This document shows, piece after piece, positions 1 through 6,432 of a DNA stretch of 9,938 bases (position 1 is its first letter; every line of letters begins with the position of its first letter). The notes below the pieces were generated by a model. That model ran no database searches, was not told the DNA's origin, and saw nothing but the letters and a program-made list of their open reading frames with translations. Location: contig JAJZRZ010000047.1 in assembly GCA_021850085.1 (NCBI GenBank), forward strand, positions 1 through 9,938, in the 5' to 3' direction. The DNA is from Actinomycetes bacterium (GTDB lineage: Bacteria; Actinomycetota; Coriobacteriia; Anaerosomatales; Anaerosomataceae). A program made the translations under genes and the position numbers.

Positions 1-606
1 CCTGCCTTTGGCGCCGGAGTTGGTACGCCGGTGGACCGTCACTACATCGTGCGCTTCCTGAACGAGAACGCCGAGCTGGTTAAGGGCACGGTACTCGAGG
101 TGGGCGGGCGATCGTACACCGAGCGTCACGGCACCGGCGTGACCCGCTGCGACGTCCTGAGCGCAGTCCCGTCGACAGAGGCCACCTTCGTGGGAGACCT
201 CAGCAGCTGCCCCGAGATAGCCGATTCGACGTATGACTGCATCATCCTCACGCAGGTCCTGAACTGCATCTACGATGTGCGCGGCGCGATCGGCGAGGTG
301 CACCGCATCCTGAGGCCGGGCGGGAGCGTGCTGTGCACCTTTCCCGGCATCTCGCAGGTGAGCCGTTACGACATGGAGCGATGGGGTGACCGCTGGCGCT
401 TCACCTCGCAGTCGGCGTCTGAGCTGTTCGGCAAAGCATTCGGGCCGAGGCAGGTGCGGATCTCCACCTACGGCAACGCGTTCTCATCCATCTGCTTCCT
501 CCAAGGGATCCCGGCCGAACGTCTCCGACAGGTCAAGCTCGACCGCTGGGAGCCCGATTACCAGCTGATCATCGGCGTCCGAGCCACCAAGCATGCCGAT
601 GGGTAG
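1..606 (+). CDS. Class I SAM-dependent methyltransferase, copy 1 (5' end outside window)
   Basis: Partial gene: the frame is open from base 1 and the TAG stop is at 604-606. The GTG at 31 is not the start, because residues encoded before it (first visible codon P, then AFGAGVGTP) align without gaps to residues 35-44 of the complete paralog at 4370-5071. About 34 N-terminal residues are therefore missing. Visible Methyltransf_11-like features are a motif I strand VLEVGG (91-108), an acidic strand end in CDVL, the YDC strand (232-240) and HRILRPGG (301-324), the usual post-motif loop of this family. Motif I lacks the classic GxGxG, so SAM binding is inferred from the overall pattern. Identity to the second copy is about 55 % by hand. 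The gene overlaps the deacetylase start, suggesting joint translation. The acceptor is unknown; a sugar or glycan precursor is likely from context, and acting in the cytosol is inferred from the absence of a visible signal or membrane segment. Confidence 0.85.
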   Translation, partial: PAFGAGVGTPVDRHYIVRFLNENAELVKGTVLEVGGRSYTERHGTGVTRCDVLSAVPSTEATFVGDLSSCPEIADSTYDCIILTQVLNCIYDVRGAIGEVHRILRPGGSVLCTFPGISQVSRYDMERWGDRWRFTSQSASELFGKAFGPRQVRISTYGNAFSSICFLQGIPAERLRQVKLDRWEPDYQLIIGVRATKHADG

Positions 607-1597
607 CGTTTCCGACGCACGCATCCGGGTTGGTCAGACCGTACGTCGCCTCCGCCAGCAGGGGGCGGGCGCAGCACTCGTTCTCACATACCACAGGGTC
701 GCATCGCTGCCCGAGGACCCGGACGCGCTCGCGATCGATCCGGCTGTGTTCAGCCAGCAGATGGCGGTCCTTGCCGAAAGGTACACCGTGATCACCGCCA
801 CGGAGCTTCGACTGCGCCTGCGATCGCGAAAGCGTCTGCCGCGGCGCTCGGTGGTGGTCACCTTTGACGACGGGTACTTCGACCTCGCGCTCAACGCGCT
901 TCCGATCCTGACGCGACACGCGGTGCCGGCAACGGCCTTCATCAGCACGGCCGAGCTCGGCACGGCGCGCGAACGATGGTGGGACGAGATCGCCTACCTG
1001 TGTTCCGGGCGGCACACCCTCGGCGAGCGGATCGTACTGGAGTCGGGTCCGCGCAGGTTCGAACATGTGGCGGAGGCGGGACCTGAGGGATTGTCATCCC
1101 TGCGCGAGGGGCTGCGCGAGCACCTCCTGGCAACGCCCGCGAGCATCCGCGCCTCCCTCCTCGGCGAGCTGTTCGATGCGACCGGCGTTGTGAGGCCGCA
1201 GCGGCCCGAGTACAGAAGCCTCACGGCCGAGGAAGTGCGCTCGCTCGGGGACGAGGGGATCGTCACTGTTGGCGCGCATACGGTGAACCACGAGAAGCTC
1301 TCGGCACTTGACCCATCCATGCAGGAATCGGAGATCCTTGGGAGCAGGAGGCGACTCGAAGCCATCCTGGACAAGCCGGTCACGCTCTTCAGCTATCCTT
1401 ACGGTGGACGGGACTCCTTGGATCGCACGACGTCCCGCCTCGTCCGTGAGGCCGGCTTTGAATGCGCGTTCGCCAACTGGTTCGGCCTGACGTTCCCATG
1501 GACCGACCTGTTCACGATCCCTCGTTGCCCCACCGGGGGGCGGGACGCCGCAGGGTTCGACGATCTCCTTGATCGGTGGTTCGGCATGGGTCGATGA
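593..1597 (+). CDS. Polysaccharide deacetylase family protein (NodB/CE4 domain)
   Basis: 334 residues. CE4 enzymes remove N- or O-acetyl groups from sugars with a divalent metal. Motif 1 is TFDDGY at residues 90-95, with D92 the likely catalytic base and D93 a metal ligand. Motif 2 is HTVNH at 229-233 (H229 and H233 the other metal ligands). Motif 3 is YPYGG at 268-272. The roughly 135 residues between motifs 1 and 2 carry an RWWDEIAYL segment (128-136), which I recall from deacetylase-like proteins in glycan clusters. There is no signal peptide or membrane segment, so it probably acts in the cytosol on a precursor or lipid-linked sugar rather than on finished wall polymer. The start is ATG 593 or the in-frame ATG 599; both overlap the methyltransferase stop and neither has a clear ribosome binding site, which points to coupled translation. 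The exact substrate cannot be read from the sequence. Confidence 0.88.
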   Translation: MPMGSVSDARIRVGQTVRRLRQQGAGAALVLTYHRVASLPEDPDALAIDPAVFSQQMAVLAERYTVITATELRLRLRSRKRLPRRSVVVTFDDGYFDLALNALPILTRHAVPATAFISTAELGTARERWWDEIAYLCSGRHTLGERIVLESGPRRFEHVAEAGPEGLSSLREGLREHLLATPASIRASLLGELFDATGVVRPQRPEYRSLTAEEVRSLGDEGIVTVGAHTVNHEKLSALDPSMQESEILGSRRRLEAILDKPVTLFSYPYGGRDSLDRTTSRLVREAGFECAFANWFGLTFPWTDLFTIPRCPTGGRDAAGFDDLLDRWFGMGR

Positions 1598-1716
1598 CCC
1601 ATTGACGTGCAGATGCAGGAGTGGCAAGCGGGGTGCTACGGGCAGGCTGCCGGGCGCTCGGTGACGACGGAGGCGGGCGGCTGCATCGCCCGATACAGTC
1701 AGAGGAGGTGTAGGGT
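1598..1716 (+). other. Intergenic spacer before the radical SAM gene
   Basis: 119 bp between the deacetylase stop and the radical SAM start. It holds a 6-bp hairpin, CGGGCG at 1674-1679 pairing with CGCCCG at 1687-1692 around a 7-base loop, without a following T-run. It also holds TTGACG at 1602-1607, which resembles a -35 box but has no matching -10 at normal spacing. It may contain a promoter for the next gene, but the sequence does not prove it. Confidence 0.3.
1703..1708 (+). promoter_or_regulatory. Ribosome binding site of the radical SAM gene
   Basis: A perfect AGGAGG lies 8 bases before the GTG at 1717. This spacing favours GTG 1717 over the in-frame ATG at 1723. Confidence 0.8.
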
Positions 1717-2727
1717 GTGAGCATGCTGTCGCGTGTCCCGGAGCCGTTCAGGAAGGCGGCCGTCGCGCTCTTGCCTGAGGCGTGGGTTCGTTGGATCCGG
1801 CGCGCGATGATGCGCCCCTACCGGATCGAGTATGTGGTGGCGCCCGAGAGCCGGCTCGCACGCTTCGTGAAACGGCGCGTCCTTCGCCTCTACTACCCCC
1901 CCAGCATGGTTTCGCGACAAAGTGCGCTCGCCCGCCGGGTCGACACGCTGCTCGGGCGCAAGCCGCAGCTGTACCACTTCGAGATCCACGTCACCGACCA
2001 CTGCAACCTCAACTGCAAGGGCTGCATCCACTTCTCAAACCTCGCCCCTCCCACCTTCATCGACGAGGAGAGCTTCACGCGTGACATGGCGGCGATGGCG
2101 AAGCTCTTCGACGTCCGACAGGTCTATGTCATGGGCGGCGAAGCGTTGCTCCACCCGCGAATCGAGCGGTTCATACGCATCGCACGCGATCAGTTCCCTC
2201 ACGCTCACCTGGTCTTGCTCACCAACGGGCTTCTGCTCACCCGCATGGACGAGGACTTCTGGCGCGCGCTCTCACACGAGCGCGTAACGCTCATGTGCAC
2301 CAGCTACCCGGTCAGGCTTCCGGTCGACGAGATCGAGGAGCTGGCCCGGATCCACGACGTTCAGCTCGAATGGACCGAGAAGCGTTCCGAGTTCTATCGC
2401 ATCCCCATAGATGTCTGTGGCCGTCAGGACGGGACGGATGCGTTCCGGCGATGCGACGGCGTGGGCAACTGCCCCATCGTCCGCGACGGCAGGCTCTACC
2501 CCTGCGCGTACGCCGCGTATGCCGACCTGCTGGTGGGCACGTTCGGACTCACCGGTCTTCAGGCCGCCGAGCGCGACTCGCTCGATATCCTCGAGCCTCC
2601 CGGCGGCAGACAGGCGATGCGCTTCATGCGCCATCCGATCCCGTGGTGCCGCCACTGCGACTTCGATCGTTTCGCGGTGTACGAGTGGGAGCACTCGCGA
2701 CGCTCGCTCGACGAGTGGACCGGCTGA
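1717..2727 (+). CDS. Radical SAM protein with C-terminal SPASM/twitch-like cysteines
   Basis: 336 residues, GTG start chosen by the ribosome binding site at 1703-1708. The radical SAM cluster motif CNLNCKGC gives C96, C100 and C103, which would bind the [4Fe-4S] cluster that cleaves SAM. It sits in the typical HVTDHCNLNC context. GGE at 140-142 is the usual SAM-contact motif and LLTNG (167-171) is another common core strand. After the core come C234, C246, C252 and C263 (in RLYPCAY), then C311 and C314 (WCRHC). This pattern resembles a SPASM or twitch domain holding one or two auxiliary clusters. An N-terminal stretch of about 88 residues rich in Arg and aromatic residues precedes the core. 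Relatives act on peptides, proteins or sugars. No small precursor peptide was seen beside it, and glycan-type neighbours suggest a sugar substrate, but that is inference. It ends 10 bp from the convergent flippase gene. Confidence 0.88.
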   Translation: MSMLSRVPEPFRKAAVALLPEAWVRWIRRAMMRPYRIEYVVAPESRLARFVKRRVLRLYYPPSMVSRQSALARRVDTLLGRKPQLYHFEIHVTDHCNLNCKGCIHFSNLAPPTFIDEESFTRDMAAMAKLFDVRQVYVMGGEALLHPRIERFIRIARDQFPHAHLVLLTNGLLLTRMDEDFWRALSHERVTLMCTSYPVRLPVDEIEELARIHDVQLEWTEKRSEFYRIPIDVCGRQDGTDAFRRCDGVGNCPIVRDGRLYPCAYAAYADLLVGTFGLTGLQAAERDSLDILEPPGGRQAMRFMRHPIPWCRHCDFDRFAVYEWEHSRRSLDEWTG

Positions 2728-2737
2728 CAGACGCGAC

Positions 2738-4282
2738 TCAGATCGGTCCCATCCGGCCTGCGAGGCGCCTTACACGCTCCACGAACGATCTCCGCTCGGC
2801 CTCGCTCAAGACGAGTGCCCAGACGCACACGGCGTACATTACGAGTGCCACGATGCCGGATACAGCGATGCCCATGAAGCTTGGCGGCAGGAGCCAGGCC
2901 ATGACGGCTGCCGCCAGACCGGTCAGGGGTAGCGGCAGATAGCCGGCCCAGGTGAAACGCAGCCACGCCGACAGCGTCACGCCTGTCTCGCGAAGCATCA
3001 ACCGGGCGTAGAGCGGAAGCTCCAATAAGCTCGACAGCAAAGTGGCGCACGCGACCCCGGCGGGACCGAGAGGGCGGACGAGCGCGATGCTCAGTCCGAG
3101 ATTGACCGCCGCGATCGCGTAGGACCTCGGGACCCATGACCCGAGGCGTCCACTCGCGGTGAGTATCGGGTCTCCCATGAGCAGTGGCGGGTACAGCAGC
3201 TGGCCCAGGATCAACAGCTGTGCCACGAGAATGCTCTCGCCGAACTCCGCCCCAAACCAAACGTCGATGAACGGTCCCGCGAGGACTGCCAGCACCACGA
3301 CCAGCGGGACGATCGCGAACGTGATGTAGCGGCCACCCCGCAAGAAGAGCGCTCTCAGTGCCCTGTCGTCCCCTCGGGCAACGGCGCGTGCAACGACGGG
3401 CAGGACGGCTGAGGTTGGCAGCACCGCCACCTGGCCGATCAGCATACTGAGTTTTGCCGCCACATCGTAGATTGCGACTACGGCCGGGCCCAGGGCCACG
3501 CCGATGACGATCCGATCCACCTGCTCACGGTTGAGGAACTGCGCAACACTGTTCATGAAGACCGGCATCCCGGAGGCGATGATCTCCTGGGCGACGACGC
3601 CGCTCGGCGGACAGACCAAGCGCCTCGTGGGCCCGATCGCCCACAGTGTCGCGATGTTGAGAAGCGACCCTGCCACCATGACCAGCGCGCCCAGGGCCAT
3701 GAGCACGACAGGTCCCGCATCAAGATACAGGACAAGACCGATGGAGCCGACGTTCGCGAGGGTGGAGAACACCGACGTGCGGGCTACGAGATCGTAGCGC
3801 TCGAGCCCGTGGAGGACGTGCGCCGCCACCGAGGAGGGCCAGTACCACACCTGCATAGCGGCCCCGACCCACAGGAGCGTCTGAAGCAGCGCGGCCTGCT
3901 CCTCCGTCACGCTGAACAACCAGCCCGCCGCGTGCCCGACGGCGAACATGAGGCCCGCCACGGCGATGCCGATGAGGGCCAGCAGCATGGCTGAGCTGGA
4001 CACCACGCGCGAAAAACCCGTGACGTCACGCGAGGAGAGCCGCTGAGCGACCAGTCGCACCGTGGATGCGCCGACTCCCAGATCGAGCATCTGCGTCATG
4101 CTAGCGACGGACACGGCGATGACGTAGACGCCATACTCGGCCGTTCCGAAGGCCCGCACAAGCAGCGGGAAGAAGATGAGCGTAGAGAAGACCTGGGCGA
4201 ATTGTGCCAGACCGTTCATCGCGGTGTTCCTGGCGATGCTGCGTCTACCCTGCTGAGCGGGAGTCTCGGTGGCCTCGTTCAA
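2738..4282 (-). CDS. Wzx-like polysaccharide flippase (MOP superfamily)
   Basis: 514 residues from a TTG start. Integral membrane protein with about 12 or more hydrophobic segments, the first near residues 24-42. The N-terminal pattern ARNTAMNGLAQ, then FPLLVRAFGTAEYGVYVI (38-55), DLGVGAS (67-73) and HGLERYD (158-164) are typical of the Polysacc_synt family. These proteins flip undecaprenyl-linked glycan units from the cytosolic to the outer face of the membrane. The start is uncertain: TTG 4282 keeps the conserved RNT-x-x-N region but its GAGGA is only 3 bases away, while ATG 4219 has AGGA at 8 bases but would begin directly in the first membrane segment. An upstream extension to 4561 would overlap the opposite methyltransferase and shows no family likeness. 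It is the only - strand gene of the glycan block, convergent with the radical SAM gene and divergent from the second methyltransferase. The transported glycan is unknown. Confidence 0.85.
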   Translation of the reverse strand: MNEATETPAQQGRRSIARNTAMNGLAQFAQVFSTLIFFPLLVRAFGTAEYGVYVIAVSVASMTQMLDLGVGASTVRLVAQRLSSRDVTGFSRVVSSSAMLLALIGIAVAGLMFAVGHAAGWLFSVTEEQAALLQTLLWVGAAMQVWYWPSSVAAHVLHGLERYDLVARTSVFSTLANVGSIGLVLYLDAGPVVLMALGALVMVAGSLLNIATLWAIGPTRRLVCPPSGVVAQEIIASGMPVFMNSVAQFLNREQVDRIVIGVALGPAVVAIYDVAAKLSMLIGQVAVLPTSAVLPVVARAVARGDDRALRALFLRGGRYITFAIVPLVVVLAVLAGPFIDVWFGAEFGESILVAQLLILGQLLYPPLLMGDPILTASGRLGSWVPRSYAIAAVNLGLSIALVRPLGPAGVACATLLSSLLELPLYARLMLRETGVTLSAWLRFTWAGYLPLPLTGLAAAVMAWLLPPSFMGIAVSGIVALVMYAVCVWALVLSEAERRSFVERVRRLAGRMGPI

Positions 4283-4323
4283 TCGTCCTCGTTTCGGCTG
4301 TGCACCGTCGAGCCGCAGCCGGA

Positions 4324-4332
4324 TGGTAGAAT
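4324..4332 (+). promoter_or_regulatory. Candidate extended -10 promoter for the second methyltransferase
   Basis: TGGTAGAAT matches an extended -10 (TGn then TAGAAT, 5 of 6 to TATAAT). It lies in the 87-bp divergent gap and would place the RNA start about 30 bases before GTG 4370. No -35 box is seen at the right spacing, as is common for extended -10 promoters. Inference from sequence only. Confidence 0.4.
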
Positions 4333-4369
4333 CGCGCCTGTCCGCCCGCTTCCCAAGAAAGCGCACACG

Positions 4370-5071
4370 GTGAGAAGAAACCCGCTCCGGAAACTCCTCG
4401 CAGCGCTCAGGTGGCGCCTGCGCAACCGATTCTACCTGACCTACGGTTTCCGGGGCACGGCGCCCATCAACCCGGGATACGGCTACGGTCTCGGCACGGT
4501 GATCGACCGCTACTACGAGCACAGCTTCCTGGAGGAGAACCGGCCGCTGATACGCGGCCATGTCCTCGAGGTGGGCGACCGGAAGAGCACCGACCGCTTC
4601 GGCTCAGGAGTCACCCGCGTGGACGTGCTCAACCCCGTACCCGGACCTGGTATTGACATCGTGGCCGATCTCACGTCATGCCCGCAGGTGCCCGATGACA
4701 CCTACGACTGCGTGCTGCTCACAGAAGTGATCCACGTGATACTGGACATGGAGACCGCGATCTCGGAGATCCACCGAATCCTGAAGCCGGGGGGCTCGGT
4801 GATCGCGACGATGGCAGGCATCGCGCAGGTCAATCGGGGAGCGATGGAGGAGTACGGCGACCGGTGGCGCGTCACGTCACTCTCGGCCGGCGAGCTGTTC
4901 GCCACACGGTTCCCCATGCGGAACATCACTGTGCGCACGTACGGCAACGCGCACACAGCATGCTGCTACATGCAGGGCATACCCGCCGAAAGGGTGAAAG
5001 CCTCCCGTCTCGACCTTTGGGAGCCCGACTATCAACTCATCGTGGCGGTCGTAGCCACGAAGCCCTCTTAG
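4370..5071 (+). CDS. Class I SAM-dependent methyltransferase, copy 2 (complete)
   Basis: 233 residues from GTG 4370, the only plausible start in frame after the divergent gap; further upstream the frame runs into the flippase coding region. The ribosome binding site is weak (AAGAAAG region). Motif I is VLEVGD (65-70), followed by VDVL (84-87), a DIVADL strand (96-101), YDCVLLTEVIHVI (112-124) and HRILKPGG (135-142). This is the Methyltransf_11 layout, but the glycine-rich loop is replaced by a DRKSTDRFGSG segment (70-80). The C-terminal half holds EYGDRWRVTS (161-170), YGNAH and WEPDYQLI (217-224), all shared with copy 1, so these are likely structural or substrate positions. The N-terminal 34 residues are basic (RRNPLRK, RWRLRNR) and might touch the membrane. 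It is convergent with leuC, 56 bp away. It probably methylates a sugar or glycan intermediate; the acceptor cannot be named. Confidence 0.85.
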   Translation: MRRNPLRKLLAALRWRLRNRFYLTYGFRGTAPINPGYGYGLGTVIDRYYEHSFLEENRPLIRGHVLEVGDRKSTDRFGSGVTRVDVLNPVPGPGIDIVADLTSCPQVPDDTYDCVLLTEVIHVILDMETAISEIHRILKPGGSVIATMAGIAQVNRGAMEEYGDRWRVTSLSAGELFATRFPMRNITVRTYGNAHTACCYMQGIPAERVKASRLDLWEPDYQLIVAVVATKPS

Positions 5072-5099
5072 AGCAACGCTGAAGGGCCGCACAAGCAGC

Positions 5100-5129
5100 A
5101 GGTGGGCCTCAGCTCTCGCGCTGCCACCT
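5100..5129. terminator. Bulged hairpin between convergent genes, possible bidirectional terminator
   Basis: AGGTGG (5100-5105) pairs with CCACCT (5124-5129). An inner CAGC (5110-5113) pairs with GCTG (5120-5123) around a 6-base loop, leaving a 4-base bulge. It overlaps the leuC stop codon (5128-5130 on the - strand) and sits where the two convergent transcripts end. There is no T-run on either side, so it is not a classic intrinsic terminator. Confidence 0.35.
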
Positions 5130-6393
5130 ACAAGTCGTCCGGCAGCCCGATGCGCCCAAGGACAGCTGTCGCGGCCGCGACGGCCGGGCCAGTCAGATAC
5201 ACCTCGCTCGTGGGGTCGCCCATCCTGCCGACGAAGTTGCGGTTGGTCGTGGCAACGGCCCGCTCGCCGGCCGCGAGGATCCCCATGTGGCCGCCGAGGC
5301 ACGGCCCGCAAGTGGGAGTGGAGACGGCCGCCCCGGCATCGAGGAAGATGTCGGTGAGCCCGGTGTGCATCATGTCGCGGTAGACCTGCTGGGTGGCCGG
5401 GATGACGATGAGGCGGACGTCCGGATGCACGGTGTGACCCTTCAGCACCGCGGCCGCCTCCGCCATGTCCTCGTAGCGACCGTTGGTGCACGAGCCGATC
5501 ACGACCTGATCGATCTTCACGTCGCGGGCCTCGGTGACCGGACGCGTGTTGCTCGGCAGGTGCGGGAAGGCCACCGTGGGCACGATCGCTCCCGCGTCGA
5601 TCTCGTAGACCTTCGCCCAGGTCGCATCAGGGTCCGAGAAGAACTCGTGCCAAGGTCGCTCGGTGCGCCCCTCCATGTACTCGCGCGTCACGTCGTCCAC
5701 CGCGATGATGCCGCTCTTGCCGCCCGCTTCGATCGCCATGTTGCAGATCGTCATCCGGCCAGCCATGCCGAGCGAGGCGATGGTTTCGCCCGTGAACTCC
5801 ATGGCCTGGTACAACGCGCCATCGACGCCGATCATGCCGATGATGTGGAGGATCACGTCTTTTGCGCTGACGCCGGGCCGGAGCGTCCCGGTCAGGTCGA
5901 ACCTCAGGCTTTCCGGCACCTTGAACCAAGCGCGACCCGTGGCCATGCCCACCGCGGCATCGGTCGAACCTACGCCTGTGGCGAACGCGCCGAGCGCACC
6001 GTAGGTGCACGTGTGGCTGTCCGCGCCGATGATCACATCGCCGGCGCCCACGACGCCCTGCTCGGGCAGCAGCGCGTGCTCGACGCCCATGCAGCCGATC
6101 TCGTAGTAATGCGTTATTCCTTGGGCCTTTGCGAACTCGCGCATCATCTTCGCCTGCTCGGCGCTCTTGATGTCCTTGTTCGGCGTGTAGTGGTCCGGAA
6201 CGAGCGCGATCTTCTCGCGGTACAACACCCGCTCAGTGCCGACCTTGGCGAACTCCTTGATGGCGATCGGAGCGGTGACGTCGTTGGCGAGCACGAGGTC
6301 CAGGTCGCACTCCACGAGCTGCCCGGGCACGACCTCGTCGAGACCGGCGTGCGCGGCGAGGATCTTCTCAGTGATGGTCATCGGTCGGGGCAT
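5128..6393 (-). CDS. leuC: 3-isopropylmalate dehydratase large subunit (short LeuC type)
   Basis: 421 residues. With a LeuD small subunit it isomerises 2-isopropylmalate to 3-isopropylmalate through a [4Fe-4S] cluster in the cytosol, the second step of leucine synthesis. Aconitase-superfamily motifs are [14 protein letters not shown] (67-80), [19 protein letters not shown] (122-140), [11 protein letters not shown] with C302, [10 protein letters not shown] with C362 and C365, and [11 protein letters not shown] (382-392). C302, C362 and C365 are the expected cluster ligands. The length of about 420 matches the short LeuC2/homoaconitase-like type rather than the roughly 466-residue E. coli type, so homoaconitate, citramalate or dimethylmalate specificity cannot be excluded from sequence alone; a leuA two genes upstream favours leucine. 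The ATG at 6393 is set by AAGGAG 8 bases before it. The gene is last in the - strand set, and no leuD follows it. Confidence 0.93.
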   Translation of the reverse strand: MPRPMTITEKILAAHAGLDEVVPGQLVECDLDLVLANDVTAPIAIKEFAKVGTERVLYREKIALVPDHYTPNKDIKSAEQAKMMREFAKAQGITHYYEIGCMGVEHALLPEQGVVGAGDVIIGADSHTCTYGALGAFATGVGSTDAAVGMATGRAWFKVPESLRFDLTGTLRPGVSAKDVILHIIGMIGVDGALYQAMEFTGETIASLGMAGRMTICNMAIEAGGKSGIIAVDDVTREYMEGRTERPWHEFFSDPDATWAKVYEIDAGAIVPTVAFPHLPSNTRPVTEARDVKIDQVVIGSCTNGRYEDMAEAAAVLKGHTVHPDVRLIVIPATQQVYRDMMHTGLTDIFLDAGAAVSTPTCGPCLGGHMGILAAGERAVATTNRNFVGRMGDPTSEVYLTGPAVAAATAVLGRIGLPDDL

Positions 6394-6401
6394 GCGTCGT
6401 G

Positions 6402-6407
6402 CTCCTT
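6402..6407 (-). promoter_or_regulatory. Ribosome binding site of leuC
   Basis: On the - strand this reads AAGGAG, 8 bases before ATG 6393. It decides for that start over the in-frame ATG at 6381. The 39-bp gap to the upstream membrane-protein gene holds this site and no visible terminator, which supports co-transcription. Confidence 0.75.
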
Positions 6408-6432
6408 CCAGCGCTGCAGTCCTGTCATCGCC

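Noticed and set aside
31..33. GTG as start of methyltransferase copy 1
   Set aside because: Codons before it align with the complete paralog, so it is an internal valine in a gene entering from the left.
1674..1692. Hairpin before the radical SAM gene as a terminator
   Set aside because: The stem is only 6 bp and no T-run follows. The GC-rich context makes chance hairpins likely.
4202..4369. Upstream extension of methyltransferase copy 2 to TTG 4202
   Set aside because: It would run through the divergent gap and the flippase start. The sequence before GTG 4370 shows no methyltransferase-like pattern.
4283..4561. N-terminal extension of the flippase frame
   Set aside because: It overlaps the coding part of the second methyltransferase on the other strand and shows no likeness to the flippase family.
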